A DNA stretch of 64,000 nt, taken from NCBI RefSeq assembly GCF_958298935.1, contig NC_084923.1, forward strand, positions 28,984,501-29,048,500, written 5' to 3'. The stretch's first letter is position 1. Every line of letters starts with the position of its first letter. This stretch comes from Phragmites australis. Its lineage: Eukaryota > Streptophyta > Magnoliopsida > Poales > Poaceae. The notes under the pieces were generated by a model that was given only the letters and a program-made list of their open reading frames with translations, was not told the origin of the DNA and did not search any database. Below are positions 36,441 through 47,378 of this stretch, piece by piece. Position numbers and translations under genes: made by a program.

Positions 36441-37024
36441 GCTGTGGGACGGCCACTATCTGCAATGTTAAGGTCGGCAGAGTGCTGATCGACGGTGGTG
36501 CCGGCCTCAACCTCCTCTCTAAGGAGGCTTTCGAGAAGCTGCAGGTGTCCTCCCGATGCCTAAAGCCATCGCTCCCCTTCTGCGGAGTGACCCCCGGGCA
36601 CTCCCTACCCCTCGGGCAGGTCGAGTTGCCCGTGACGTTCGGGAGCCGGGACAACTTCCGCACGGAGTGCGTCCTCTTCGACGTCGCGGAGCTCCCTCTC
36701 CCCTACAACGCCATCCTCGGGCGTCCGGCGCTCGCCAAGTTTATGATGGCCGTGCATTATGCATACCTTACGGTTAAGATGCCCGGCCCCGCAGGCTCCA
36801 TCTCTGTGATCGCCGACTCCGGCGGCGCCGCCTCCTGCGCTGAGCAGTCATACATGGCTCTGGTCTCAGCGCAGGCCGAGGTCGATGGCTCTACAGGGGG
36901 CCCGGGACCCTCTTCATCCAAACCCCGACTCGCCGCCAACACCTCTGTTCCAACGAAGGAGGTCGTGGTGGGCGAAGACGCTACCCAGGTCGTCCGTATC
37001 GGCGGTGACCTGGGCAGCAAATAG
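36441..37024 (+). pseudogene. Retroviral-type aspartic protease region, frameshifted and stopped
   Basis: In the frame ending at 37024, ICNVKVGRVLIDGGAGLNLL carries the active-site Asp in the D-G-G form common in grass Tat elements, followed by LLSKEAFEKLQ, and AILGRPALAKFM is the flap/helix end (ILGRP). A TAG at 37022 falls where relatives usually read on (GSK-stop-ESALVTFL). The reading then continues to about 37112, where another frameshift joins it to the RT frame. The protease would cut the gag-pol polyprotein. Confidence 0.8.
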
Positions 37025-37118
37025 GAAAGCGCGCTCGTCACCTTTCTCCGGGCTAACGCAGACGTGTTTGCCTGGCAACCGTCCGACATGCCCGGGATCC
37101 CTAGGGAGGTGATCTCAC

Positions 37119-40100
37119 TTGGCGGTGCGTCCGGACGCCCGCCCGGTGAAGCAGAAGGTCCGGCGGCAGGCGCCTGAGCGCCAGGAGTTTATCCGCGAGC
37201 AGGTTAGCAAGCTCCTCGACGCCGGGTTTATCCGAGAAGTCCTTCACCCCGACTGGCTTGCAAACCCAGTCATCGTCCCGAAGGCCAACGGCAAGCTCCG
37301 CATGTGCGTGGACTACACCAACCTAAATAAGGCTTGCCCTAAAGATCCATTCCCCTTACCTCGCATTGATCAAATTGTAGATGCAACTGCGGGATGCGAT
37401 CTTTTGTGCTTTTTAGATGCAAACTCTGGGTATCACCAGATTCGCATGGCCATAGGGGACGAGGAAAAAACTACTTTTACCACTCCGGTGGGGACTTATT
37501 GCTACATATCAATGCCTTTTGGCCTGCTCAATGCTGGGTCTTCCTTCCAGCGCGCTATTCGTATTACCCTTAACTCGCAGGTTGGCCGCAACGTCGAAGC
37601 TTACATCGACGATCTCGTGGTCAAAACCCGAGACCGCGCCACCCTGCTCGAGGACCTTGCCGAGACTTTCAACAGTCTCCGCTCTACCCGCCTCAAGCTC
37701 AACCCAGAGAAGTGTGTCTTCGGGGTACCAGCGGGCAAGCTCCTTGGTTTCTTGGTCTCTGGCCGAGGAATCGAGGTCAACCCAGAGAAGATCCGGGCCA
37801 TCGAGCAGATGCGACCCCCGGTTCGACTCAAGGAGGTCCAGCGTCTCGCCGGCTGCATGGCAGCCCTCGGGCGCTTCATCTCCAAGCTCGGGGGGCGAGG
37901 GCTCCCCCTCTTCAAGCTTCTGAAGAAATCAGGTCGTTTTGACTGGACGCCGGAGGCCGAGCAGGCCTTCCACGACTTAAAGAAGTACCTTACTTCGCCA
38001 CCTGTGCTGGTGGCTCCCTCTCAAGGTGAGCCCCTACTGCTCTACGTTTCGGCCACTCCTCAGGTCGTGAGCATAGTGCTCGTGGTGGAGCGCGACGTGT
38101 GTTCAGGGCCGGGTGCTGGGTCCCAGCTCCCAGAGGCCCCTAACCACTCACCCGCCCTCGCGGCTCCCCCTGGGCAACGGGTCGAGCCCGAGCACGCTGC
38201 TCCTCCCAGCCAGGGAGTCGAGCCCGCGTGCCCGGCCAGCCCCGACCGTGCCGCCGAGCCTGGGGGCTGCAGCAGCCCCCCAGGTGAAGCCGCCGTCCGG
38301 GCCCGCCGGGTGCAGCGACCGGTGTACTTTGTCAGTGAAGTCCTCCGGGAAGCCAAGACAAGATATCCCCAGGCGCAGAAGCTGCTCTATGTCGTGCTCG
38401 TCGCTTCCCGGAAGCTGCGCCACTACTTTCAGGCGCACAAGATCTCGGTGGTTACCACATATCCACTGGGGCCCATTCTCCGGAACCGGGAGGGCACCGG
38501 GTGCGTTGTCAAATGGGCAGTAGAGCTGGCAGAGTTCGACCTACACTTCGTCAGTCGCCAGGCAATCAAAAGCCAGGCGCTCTCCGACTTCTTGGCAGAG
38601 TGGACACCCGTCCCCTACGTCGTCCCAGAAGAGGCGCCCGGGTACTGGGTCATGCACTTCGACGGCTCCCTCTCGCTTAAAGGCGCAGGGGCCAGAGTGG
38701 TTCTCACCTCCCCAACAGGTGAAGAGCTCCGGTACGTTGTGCAGTTGCAGTTCCGCGCATCCAACAACATGGCGGAGTATGAAGGTCTCATCGCCGGCCT
38801 CCGGGCTGTGGTGGGGCTCAGGATTCGTCGCCTCTTGGTCAAAGGGGACTCCCAACTGGTCGTCAACCAGGTATCCAAGGAGTACCAGTGCACGGATCCT
38901 CAAATGGCGGCGTACGTGGCTGCGGTCAGGAAGCTCGAGAGACGCTTCGATGGCCTCGAGTTACGGCACATCCCTCGCCGCGACAACGCTCTGGCCGACG
39001 AGCTCTCTCGCCTGGCCTCCTCACGTGCGCGGGTCCCTGCCGGAGTCTTTGAAGAAAGACTCGCACGGCCTTCCGTCCTGCCTGCCAAACAGGATGAAGG
39101 GGAAACCTCAAACTCAATTCAGGGGACCCCGGCGGTGCCCTCAGTGGGAAGCCCCGTCAGGGCGCCGCCGTCCGGCGAGTGCGCTGTGCTCGCCGAATGT
39201 TCTCAAGATGCCTCGTGGATGTCTGACATCCGAGGGTACTTGAAAGAAAAGTTCCTACCCGGGGATGAGGCGTCTGCCGAAAGAGTTGCTCGGCAGTCCA
39301 AACGCTATGCCATAGTAGATGGGGATCTCTACCGGCGTAGCGCAGGAGGTGTCCTCCTGAAATGCATCTCCCGGGCAGAAGGCGGCGATCTTCTCGCTGA
39401 GGTCCACGAGGGCGAGTGCGGTGGCCATTCATCGTTCCGCACGCTGGTCGGGAAGGCCTTCCGGCAAGGTTTCTACTGGCCTACAGCTCTCCAGGATGCT
39501 TCTGAGCTGGTTCGGCGCTGCAGGGCGTGCCAGTTCCATGCAAAGCAGATTCACCAGCCAGCTCAGGCTCTTCATACCATTCCCCTGTCATGGCCTTTCG
39601 CGGTCTGGGGTTTGGACATTCTGGGTCCATTCCCCCGAGCAGTCGGGGGCTATGCATACCTATATGTCGTTATCGACAAGTTCACCAAGTGGCCGGAGGC
39701 GGTCCCAGTCATCAAGGTGACCAAAAACACGGCGCTCCAGTTTATCCGTGGCATCACCAGCCGCTTTGGCGTCCCGAACCGGATCATCACCGACAACAGC
39801 ACCCAGTTCACAAGTGCCTTGTTCGGGGACTATTGCGAAGACCTCGGCATCAAGCTCTGCATCGCTTCCGTCGCTCATCCTCGGAGTAACGGGCAGGTCG
39901 AACGCGCCAACGCGGAGATACTGAAGGGCCTCAAAACCCGGACCTATAACGTGCTCGCTAGGCACGGGAAGGGATGGGTGGACGAGCTGCCAGCCGTGCT
40001 GTGGGCTAATCGGACTACGCCAAGCCGCGCCACCGGGGAGACTCCGTTCTTCCTCGTCTATGGCGCCGAGGCAGTCCTCCCCTCCGAGCTCACTCTGGGC

Positions 40101-40451
40101 TCCCCTCGAGTGCATGCGTATTCTGAGGGTGAGCAGGAGCAACAAAGGCGCGACGACGTGGACTACCTGGAAGAGCGCCGGTGACGTGCCGCCGTCCGGG
40201 CGGCTCGATACCAGCAGAGTCTGCGGCGTTATCATCTGCGCCATGTCCGGGCCCGGTCTCTCGAGGTGGGGGAGCTAGTTCTCCGACGCGTCCAGTCGCG
40301 CGAAGGAATGAATAAGCTGTCCCCTGTGTGGGAAGGTCCCTTCACCGTGATCGCGGTCCCGCGGGTAGGTTCTTTCAGGTTGGCGACGGAGGAAGGACAG
40401 CCACTCCCGAATCCGTGGAACATCGAGCATCTCCGACGCTTCTACCCGTAG
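37119..40451 (+). pseudogene. pol: Pol: RT, RNase H, second RNase H, integrase; one internal stop
   Basis: A frame of 1021 codons runs to TGA at 40182 and then continues in the same frame to TAG at 40449 (VGELVLRRVQ, LSPVWEGPFTV, NIEHLRRFYP). Residues are counted from 37119. [37 protein letters not shown] (162-170). RNase H follows, with a 70-residue Pro/Ala-rich insertion near 325-400 before [10 protein letters not shown]. Archaeal-type RNase [15 protein letters not shown] (Asp515), [19 protein letters not shown]. Integrase: HHCC finger (HEGECGGH...CRAC) and core Asp833, Asp892, Glu928 (35 residues between the last two). No ATG opens this frame because the junction with protease is frameshifted. 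Confidence 0.92.
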
Positions 40452-42056
40452 ATGGTCGTGCTCGCGGCCCAGGTCAGCAAGGCCGGGGGCTTCTCCCCAC
40501 CCAAGCAGTCCGAGGGCTCCGCCCCTTGGGTAAGTTGCTGTCGCCCCACCTTGTAAATATTGTACATTCAGTATTTCAATAAGCAATCGCTATGTCAAAA
40601 TATTTTTTCTGAATTCCGTATGTTTAATCTGTCTGGTGAGGTGCTCGGTTGTGCGAGAAAAAGTTCGCTCTCTCTTTTTCCCCGCTGATAAAAGAATCCC
40701 CGTCGGTATGCATGCGAGCAGTCGCCGCTTACTTACGTCCGGCATGGTAGGCTGTGGTGTTCGGTGTCGTGACAGGCTCCCGGGCACTACCAAGTTTCGG
40801 GGTGCTCTGGGTAATCCCATCGCTCGAGCTGCTCGAGTAGTCCGGAGCTCGGGCCCCCGGAGCGGGCTGTCGGTGCTCGGTCTGGTCTGTCATACCCGGG
40901 CGCCACCGAACCATAGGACCTCTGGGTTATGCCTCTGTCCGCTCTTGTCCGCCGGTTTGGGTATTCGAGAGGTCTCGGGTCGAAAACGAGAGCAGTCTAT
41001 AGCAAGTACCGCACTAACAGAGCGCACCAGACAAAGAAATTCTATATTCTCTCTTAAGTCACAGGTTGGCAATCACGAGCAGTTCGGCCGCGAGGGCTTC
41101 AATGCCCCGGTCTCTGGTCGGCCCCAAGGGTCCTCGGGTGGTCCTACCACTTAGGCATCGGTGGTCGAGATCACCCGACCCCAGGAGCCTCGTATGCCTC
41201 TGGGCACTCGGGCGCTCCGTTGAAAGAATCAAGTCCCCAGGCACCCGAGCTCGGAAGCACACCCCTCCTGGATCAGTTGGCCGGAAGGCCGACAACTGTC
41301 CGGTGAGTGGTTATATTCAGACAAGTCTGCTTTCAGTAAATTTATGTTCCCGAGTCATTCTCGGGGGCTCTCGCGCTTTAATCTGTTCGGCGAGGTGGTC
41401 TCCTCGCACGCAAAAACCCTGCCGCGTGTCTACTTTTTCCCAGAACGACAGAGCGGTTTGTAGAAAGGAGTACCGCACGTGCGGTAATGTCTGACTGAAG
41501 CCCTTCGTGGTGGTCGTGGTGTTCAGTCCGCTTTTAAGGACCCCGAGCACTACCGAGTCCTCGGGTGCCCTGGGTAATCCTATCGCTCGAGCTGCTCGAG
41601 TAGTCCGGAGCTCAGGCCTCGGGGGCGAGCTGTCAGTGCTCGGTCCGGCCCGTTTTAAGCCCAGGCACCACCGGACCGCGAGGACTCTTGGTCACATTCT
41701 CGCCCGCACGCGTCTCCCTTCTACTAACTGAGTGGTCGCAAAGTGAAAAAGTGTTCACTAGGCACGGCGTGTTCCGAGCGGGATCGATCTATCTCCCGGG
41801 CAAGGAAGTCTGTGCCTTTGTTTCTTAACTTAGGCAATGTGGACTCGCGAGAGCTCGAACGGCCCGACTGAGTACTCCCCGGGACTTCCAGGCAGAGCAT
41901 CAGAAGAAACATCAAGCACTCAGAGAAATTAGAGTTGCGAGCCCAAGGAAAAGCCGCCATTATATTCACAAGACATATACAAGGCATTTTTCAAGGGTTC
42001 ACTCCTATATTTACATTCATCAAGACAACAAAAGAAAGAAAAAAGCTACAAAAGAT
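40452..42056. repeat. 3' non-coding region with two ~300-bp repeats 763 bp apart
   Basis: No gene. A block around 40625-40900 is repeated imperfectly at 41385-41680. Both hold GTAATCC-ATCGCTCGAG, the palindrome CTCGAGCTGCTCGAG and AGTCCGGAGCTC. The pol end and the antisense gene end converge on this region, so it should carry polyadenylation signals for both strands; CAATAAGCAATC near 40577 is one candidate. Confidence 0.65.
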
Positions 42057-45000
42057 CTAGTCGGCGGCGGAGGCGTCGGCTGAATCCTCTGAGTCGTCCC
42101 CGGGGGCTGGCGGTGGTGGCACCTCTCGCCTGAAGCCGGCTACCACCACGGCGACGGTACTCCGGAATGCTACCCGGGCGGCCTCTCCCTCAGCCTCGAC
42201 CACTCCCTCCCGCGCCGGCTCCAGCGGGAAGTTCGGGTCCCTACTTCGGTAGCAGGCCAGGACGTGCTCGGCCACTGCATGTGCCAAGCCACGTCCCTCC
42301 TGGGCGGCAAGTTCCTGAACCGCCCAAGGCAGGGCCTCAAGGCGCTCGCAAACCTGCTGAAGCCGAAACACTTATCGTGCGGGGCTGTTGCTCTTCTGAT
42401 CTTCAACGAGCCGCCCAAGACCACCCTTCTCTACGGCCCGCCGCATCCGCCGGAGTATGTCTTCCAGCATATGCTGCAGGTTGACCCGCGAGACAAAAGC
42501 GGTCTCGAGCTTCTACTTGGCAGCCCGTAGCTGCGCCTCGAGTCCCTGGTCCCCGGCCTGCTTCGTCTTGGCCGCCATCTCGGATAAAGCGCGTTCACGG
42601 GCGGTCAGTTCCGCCTCGTGCTTCGCGTTCTGCTCCGCCCTGGTAGCCGTGGCCGCTGCCGCCGCAGCAGCCTCGCCCTCTCGACGACTCAGTTCGCCTT
42701 CTCGGCGACTCAGCTCGCCCTCCCGCCGGGCCAGCACATCCTCCTGCTGGGTCACCGAATCCTCCCGAACACCGAGCTCCGACGCCGATAATTCATTGTC
42801 CACCTCCCAAAGGGAAATGTCCTCCTCCCAGCGGCGGATCTCTTCCCTGATCTTCCGGAGGTCGTCTTCCTTGCGCTGGAGGACGGCGCGCGTCTTCTCG
42901 GCCGTGCCCTCCCGGCGGGTCAGCTCGGCTTGCCACTCCTCCGCCACCTGCTCCCGAGCTGCGACTGCTACCTCCCTCTCCTACGCCTGCCCCATCCTGG
43001 CAAGGGCCTCGGCAGCTTGCTGCTTCGACGCCTCAGCCAGGCGGGCGGCGTCTTCTCGTTCCCGCGCGGCTTCTGCCCGCACGGTCTTCAAAATTTCTTG
43101 TTCCCGCGCGGCTTCCGCGCGGATGTCTTCTAGGAGCTTCTGCTCCCGCGCGGCCGCCGCACGGGCCTCCTCCTGGGCGCCCGCCAGCTGCACCTTCTCC
43201 AATGCCAGGCGGACGCGCTCGGCCTCGAGCTCCCCCTCCTTGGCGTTCACCGCTGCGCCCAGCCGCCCGACCGCTACCTGGACGCCTTCAATGGCGGCCA
43301 GGAAGGGGTCGGCAGGCTGGCCGGGCGCCGGTGGGGCCCAAGCCTCTCCGCAGAGTGCCTCCAGGGGGTCCGAGCTCTCTGCAGGGCCCTGCACCGCCAT
43401 CCGCCCCGGGCTCTGCCTGCCCGGGGTAGGCTCCGCCGGCGCCGAAGACTCGGATGGCGGCCGCATTCCCGCATCGGCCGCCCTGTCCGCCGGCCCCGGC
43501 AAAGCATCCACCTCCACCATCATCCGCCCCGGGCTCTCCGCGCCCGGGGTGGGTTCCGCCGGCGCCAAGGATCCGGACGGTTGCTCCATCCTCCTCTCGG
43601 CCACCGCCTCCGCCTCTCTCCCAGTGGCCGCCACGACAATTGGCGCCTTCGCCGTTCCTGTGCCCGCCTCCGTCGGCGCCGCCGGCAGGCACGGCTCTGG
43701 CCTCGGCGCCCGCGCCTTCTCCGTTGCAGTGGCGCCTGCGGCCGGCCTACGGGAGACAGATGAAAAATGTCAAAGCTTAGTTCGGGCCAGAAATGCCCAG
43801 GAAGAAGCAAGAAAGGAGACTCACCGATACTGCTATTTGGCCGCTGGGAGCCTGATGTCCGATTCCGGCTCCGTCGGTCCGGACTCCTCCCGCCGCCTCT
43901 TCCGCTGGGGGCTCGGCTGAACCGCTGCGCGGGCCTCGGGTGTCGCTGCGCGGGTCTCGGGTTCCGCTGCGCGGGTCGCGGGCGCCGGCGCAGGCCCCAT
44001 CCGCACCAGTCGCGGCTACAGCACCGGGAATGCCGCCGCTGCCGTTGGTGACAGCGGAGAGTCCGGCACTAGAATCAGGGCCCGGGGACGCTTTCCCCGG
44101 TCTCTCGGCGCCACCTCCTCGACGATTTCGGCGGTGCCCTCCTCCCTGGCACGGCGGTTGCTGCCTGCGGCGACCCCTTCGCCGACCCGCGCCGAGCTGC
44201 CAGCGACCTCCTCGCCAAGTAGCTCCTCCATCCCGGGGAGTTCGGAGGCCTCGGGACTCCGGCTTCTTGGCTGGTCCACGGGCCCCTGGGCGTCGAACTC
44301 CGGCAGCCCCGCCATAATGGCCACCCGGTTGGGGTTGGCGCAGAGCGCCATCTCCGGCCACGGGAGTTCCGTCCGGCCCATGTCCTCCTTTCCGGTGATC
44401 ACCCTTGTCATCCCCCGCAGTTCCGCTGGCCCCAGATCCCAGCTCACGCCTATCTGGGTCCTGGTGATGTCCTCCGGCCCGGTATAGAACCAGCTCGGCC
44501 GGACCCGCTCTCGCAGAGGCGCCAGCAGACGGCGCAGGAAGTCCACGACCACCATGACGGAGGTCAGCCCGGACTCGCACAGCTCCAGGATGCGCTCCAA
44601 CACCGGCTTCAGCCTCGCGTCTTCTGGCGGCGGCGCCTCCCACGTCGATCGCCGAGGTTCCGCCGCCGCCTCTGGCAGCTCGAGGCGCTCGTGGGGGTCG
44701 ACGTCGAAGAAGAACCAGTCCCGTCGCCACTCCTCCCACTTGCTGCGCAGCACCTGGGGAATGTAATGATCCCCCAGGCCGTCCCGGAGCCGAAGGTTGC
44801 AGCACCCCGAGACGTCCGCCGTGGAGTGCCCCCTCTTCTTCCCCACCGGCCGAAGGACGAAGAAATGGCGAAGCAGCGTCGCCGACGGCACCACCCCCAC
44901 GAACATTTCGTAGAAATGCGCGAAGGTCGCCAACACCACCACAGAGTTGGGGCTTAGGTGCACCAGTTGAATGCCGTACGTCTCCAGCACTTGCAGGAAG

Positions 45001-45236
45001 AAGGTGGAAAATGACGGCACCAACCCCGCCGCCACAAAGGAGGTGAAGAGGACGATCCGCCCTGGGACGGTCGTCACCGGCGTCAGGCTCGCCGGCGTCA
45101 CCACCACAGCACCTTCTTGCCCCTCTGGCACTAGCAGTTTCCTGATCTTTTCCGCCGCCTCCTCGTTCCTCAGACGAGACTCCGGCAAGATGCTGTCCGA
45201 AGCCTTGTCCCGGCGTCCTCCTCCAACCCTCGTCAT
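42057..45236 (-). pseudogene. Antisense Transposase_28-type gene of the Tat element, one intron, five internal stops
   Basis: ATG at 45236 (MTRVGGGRRDK). The N-terminal domain matches the putative gypsy-type plant transposon family (Transposase_28): GLVPSFSTFFLQVLETYGIQ, LVHLSPNSVVVLATFAHF, WRRDWFFFDV. A basic acidic-Pro linker (KRRREESGPTEPE) leads to a 78-nt intron 43824-43747 (GGTGAGT...CCCGTAG). Exon 2 encodes a Pro-rich part, then a long Glu/Ala/Arg coiled coil (ARREGELSRREGE repeats) and a C-terminus EGRGLAHAVAEHVLACYRSR. The frame is uninterrupted by shifts from 45236 to the stop at 42057, but stops lie at 44018, 43835, 42983, 42515 and 42374. Function unknown; antisense ORFs are known in Tat elements. 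Confidence 0.82.
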
Positions 45237-45390
45237 CTCGACAAGAATGAAAGGTGTTTTGGCGGTGGAAAGAGAGAGAAGGAAGAGTGCTCCGGTCGCC
45301 TGAGAATTTCCTAAGGGCTTCAGAGCACACAGAAGGCAAGAGCGCAAGAGCAAGAAAGCGTAAAGAGGGGGACGGACCGATCATATCCCC

Positions 45391-45398
45391 CTTTTATA
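45391..45398 (-). promoter_or_regulatory. TATA box for the antisense gene
   Basis: On the minus strand GATATAAAAGGG lies about 155 bases upstream of the ATG at 45236, inside the element and apart from the LTR. It suggests separate transcription of the antisense gene. Confidence 0.65.
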
Positions 45399-45754
45399 TC
45401 TCGAAAGTTCAAAAACTACCGCCCAAACGGTTCGCTCGGCGACGCGTCGCCTCGATCGGCGCAACCGCCAGGCGAATCTCCTGCCGATCGTGCGATGTCA
45501 GCGGCTACCAGACGTATTTTCCTCGATCCGCGCGGCGACCGCGCGTGCCGTCTGTACGGTCATCATACCCTTCGGAAGTTGTGTGGACACGCGTCCATTC
45601 ATTTTCCCGTTGGGAGGAACTTGAGGTCTGGGTCCGTAAAGACCACCTCTCGAAAGCCTGCCACATGGCGTCTGCACTATCCTTGGCCTCGGCCGCGACG
45701 AAGGGCCCATCCGCCGTCTCCGTCCCGTCGCCTACCAATGGGCCCAGGGGCTAC
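45399..45754. other. Non-coding spacer and polypurine-like tract before the 3' LTR
   Basis: Upstream region of the antisense gene on one strand and element tail on the other. GGGCCCAGGGGCTAC (45740-45754) abuts the LTR start at 45755 and is the likely plus-strand primer region, though not purely purine. No coding sequence seen. Confidence 0.5.
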
Positions 45755-47373
45755 TGTCGGTGTATCAGGAACCAGGGGTCCCTGAGTCCTGAGGCTGGGC
45801 CGGCCATCCGCCACGCGTCACCATCCCGTGAGGTCCGCCCTGCGAGATAAGAAGAAGCTAAGTCCCGGGAGCAGGTGCTCGGGGCGGCCGCCTCTGGTTC
45901 CCGAGCACCCCAGTTCCCCGATGATCCGCGGAGTCCAAGTACCGGGAAGGAAGTGCTCGGGAGAGAGTGCTCAGGGCTGCACGTGGCAGCCCCCGAGGGC
46001 TCGGTTCCCCGAAGGTTTCCCCCAGTGCTCGGGAGAGAGTGCTCGGGGCTGCACGTGGCAGCCCCCGAGGACTCGGTTCCCCGAAGGTTTCCCCTAGTGC
46101 TCGGGAGAGAGTGCTCGGGGCTGTGCGTGGCAGCCCCCGAGGACTCGGTTCCCCGAAGGTCTCACCGGAGTGCTCGGGAGAGAGTGCTCGGGGCTGTGCG
46201 TGGCAGCCCCCGAGGACTCGGTTCCCCGAAGGTCTCACCGGAGTGCTCGGGAGAGAGTGCTCAGGGCTGCACGTGGCAGCCCCTGAGGACTCGGTTCCCC
46301 GAAGGTTCGCGCAAGATCGTTCGACGACCCAAAGGGTCCCCTCGCCGGGGTGTCAGCCAGTCAAAGACACGAATGCCGCATTTAATAGGCACGCGCGGCC
46401 TGACATCCTGACATCCTGACATTCTCAGCTGCCCACGCCCTAGTGTCAGACCCTGCCATGCTCTGGCAGGGGGGCGTGGGTCCATTAAATGCACGGGTCC
46501 TGGGCACACCGGGCACCTCTGCGTGGGTCCATTAAATGCACGGGTCCCGGGCACACCGGGCGTGGGTCCATTAAATGCACGGGTCCCGGGCACACCGGGC
46601 ACACCGGGCACCGGGCACACCGGGCACACCGGGCACACCGGGCACAAGACAGGGTGGGCACACCGGGCACCTCTGCGGCTGCCCGGTGGGCCCTCTTAAT
46701 GGCGCTGGAGGACCTCCACAGTGGCGGGTGGTCGGATACACGCCGCAATCTTCCACCGCCCCTGTCACTTCGCCGAGACGGAATGATGACGCCTTTCTCC
46801 GTGGCACCTCGGCACGTGCGCCCCCTCTTTCCCATTCAGGATAAGTCGAGGTCGGCGCGCCTATAAAAGGAAAGGATGGAGAATACATAAGACAACGCAC
46901 ACAGCTCACCGCTCACAGCTCACAGCTCACAGCTCACGACACACAACACACGACTCACGACTCATCCTTGAAGAATTCCGCCTCAGATCCGGAAGCCCTC
47001 AAGAAGCACCCGAAGCCCAGATCAAAAGACGAAGAACATCACAAACAAGCTCAAGCCAAGCTAGAACACGAGAGCCTCAAGCTCTCTGTAGACAGCTCAC
47101 CCCTGTAACCAGATACATCCTTGAATAATTCCCTTCAAGGATAGATATAGCACTCACACAGGAGTAGGGTGTTACGCCTCCGTGCGGCCCGAACTTGTCT
47201 AAACCCCGGTGCACCCATCTTTCTCGCACTAGGACGATCATCTCCCACCAGCCACTGCATTTATTTCCGTTCCCATTTATTTCCCAGACAAGCTCGTCCA
47301 GGATCATCCCCCCGGCCGAATCTCTAAAAAGGGGTCTCTCGGGATCCCTGCGACAGGAGTTCATCCTCCGACA
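45755..47373 (+). repeat. 3' LTR of the Tat element
   Basis: 1619 bp with the same ends, five-unit tandem repeat and TATA box (46862) as the 5' LTR. It is 63 bases longer because of a rearranged block at 46470-46650. Confidence 0.93.
46470..46650 (+). repeat. GGGCACACC repeat expansion specific to the 3' LTR
   Basis: Three copies of GCGTGGGTCCATTAAATGCA with CGGGTCC tails, then a run of about nine CACACCGGG units. The 5' LTR has one GTAGGTCCATTAAATGCACG followed by unrelated single-copy sequence (33640-33710) before the shared CAAGACAGGGTGGGCAC. Confidence 0.85.
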
Positions 47374-47378
47374 ACGGA

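Larger units (their letters stand above)
32884..47373 (+). mobile_element. Tat-type Ty3-gypsy LTR retrotransposon, near complete (TSD ACGGA)
   Basis: LTRs at 32884-34439 and 45755-47373 start TGTCGG and end CCGACA. ACGGA precedes (32879-32883) and follows (47374-47378). Order: LTR, primer site, gag, protease, RT, RNase H, second (archaeal-type) RNase H, integrase, a long 3' region with an antisense gene, purine-rich tract, LTR. The second RNase H, the zinc-finger/D,D35E integrase without chromodomain and the antisense Transposase_28-type gene are hallmarks of the Tat lineage. The polyprotein is broken by two frameshifts and two stops, so the copy is not autonomous. The LTRs are very similar except for one rearranged block, which indicates a recent insertion. 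Confidence 0.95.

Noticed and set aside
42457..43920. 487-codon plus-strand ORF, Ser/Arg-rich
   Set aside because: It is the mirror of the GC-rich antisense gene. The minus strand shows the family motifs, coiled coil and splice sites; the plus frame is low-complexity SR sequence.
43777..45384. 535-codon minus-strand ORF in another frame of the antisense gene
   Set aside because: Gly/Arg/Ala-rich shadow; the Transposase_28-type motifs lie in the frame starting at 45236.
45875..46419. 150-178 codon ORFs across the 3' LTR repeats
   Set aside because: They arise from the 72-bp tandem units (repeated GSPKVSP-type peptide) and occur equally in the 5' LTR.
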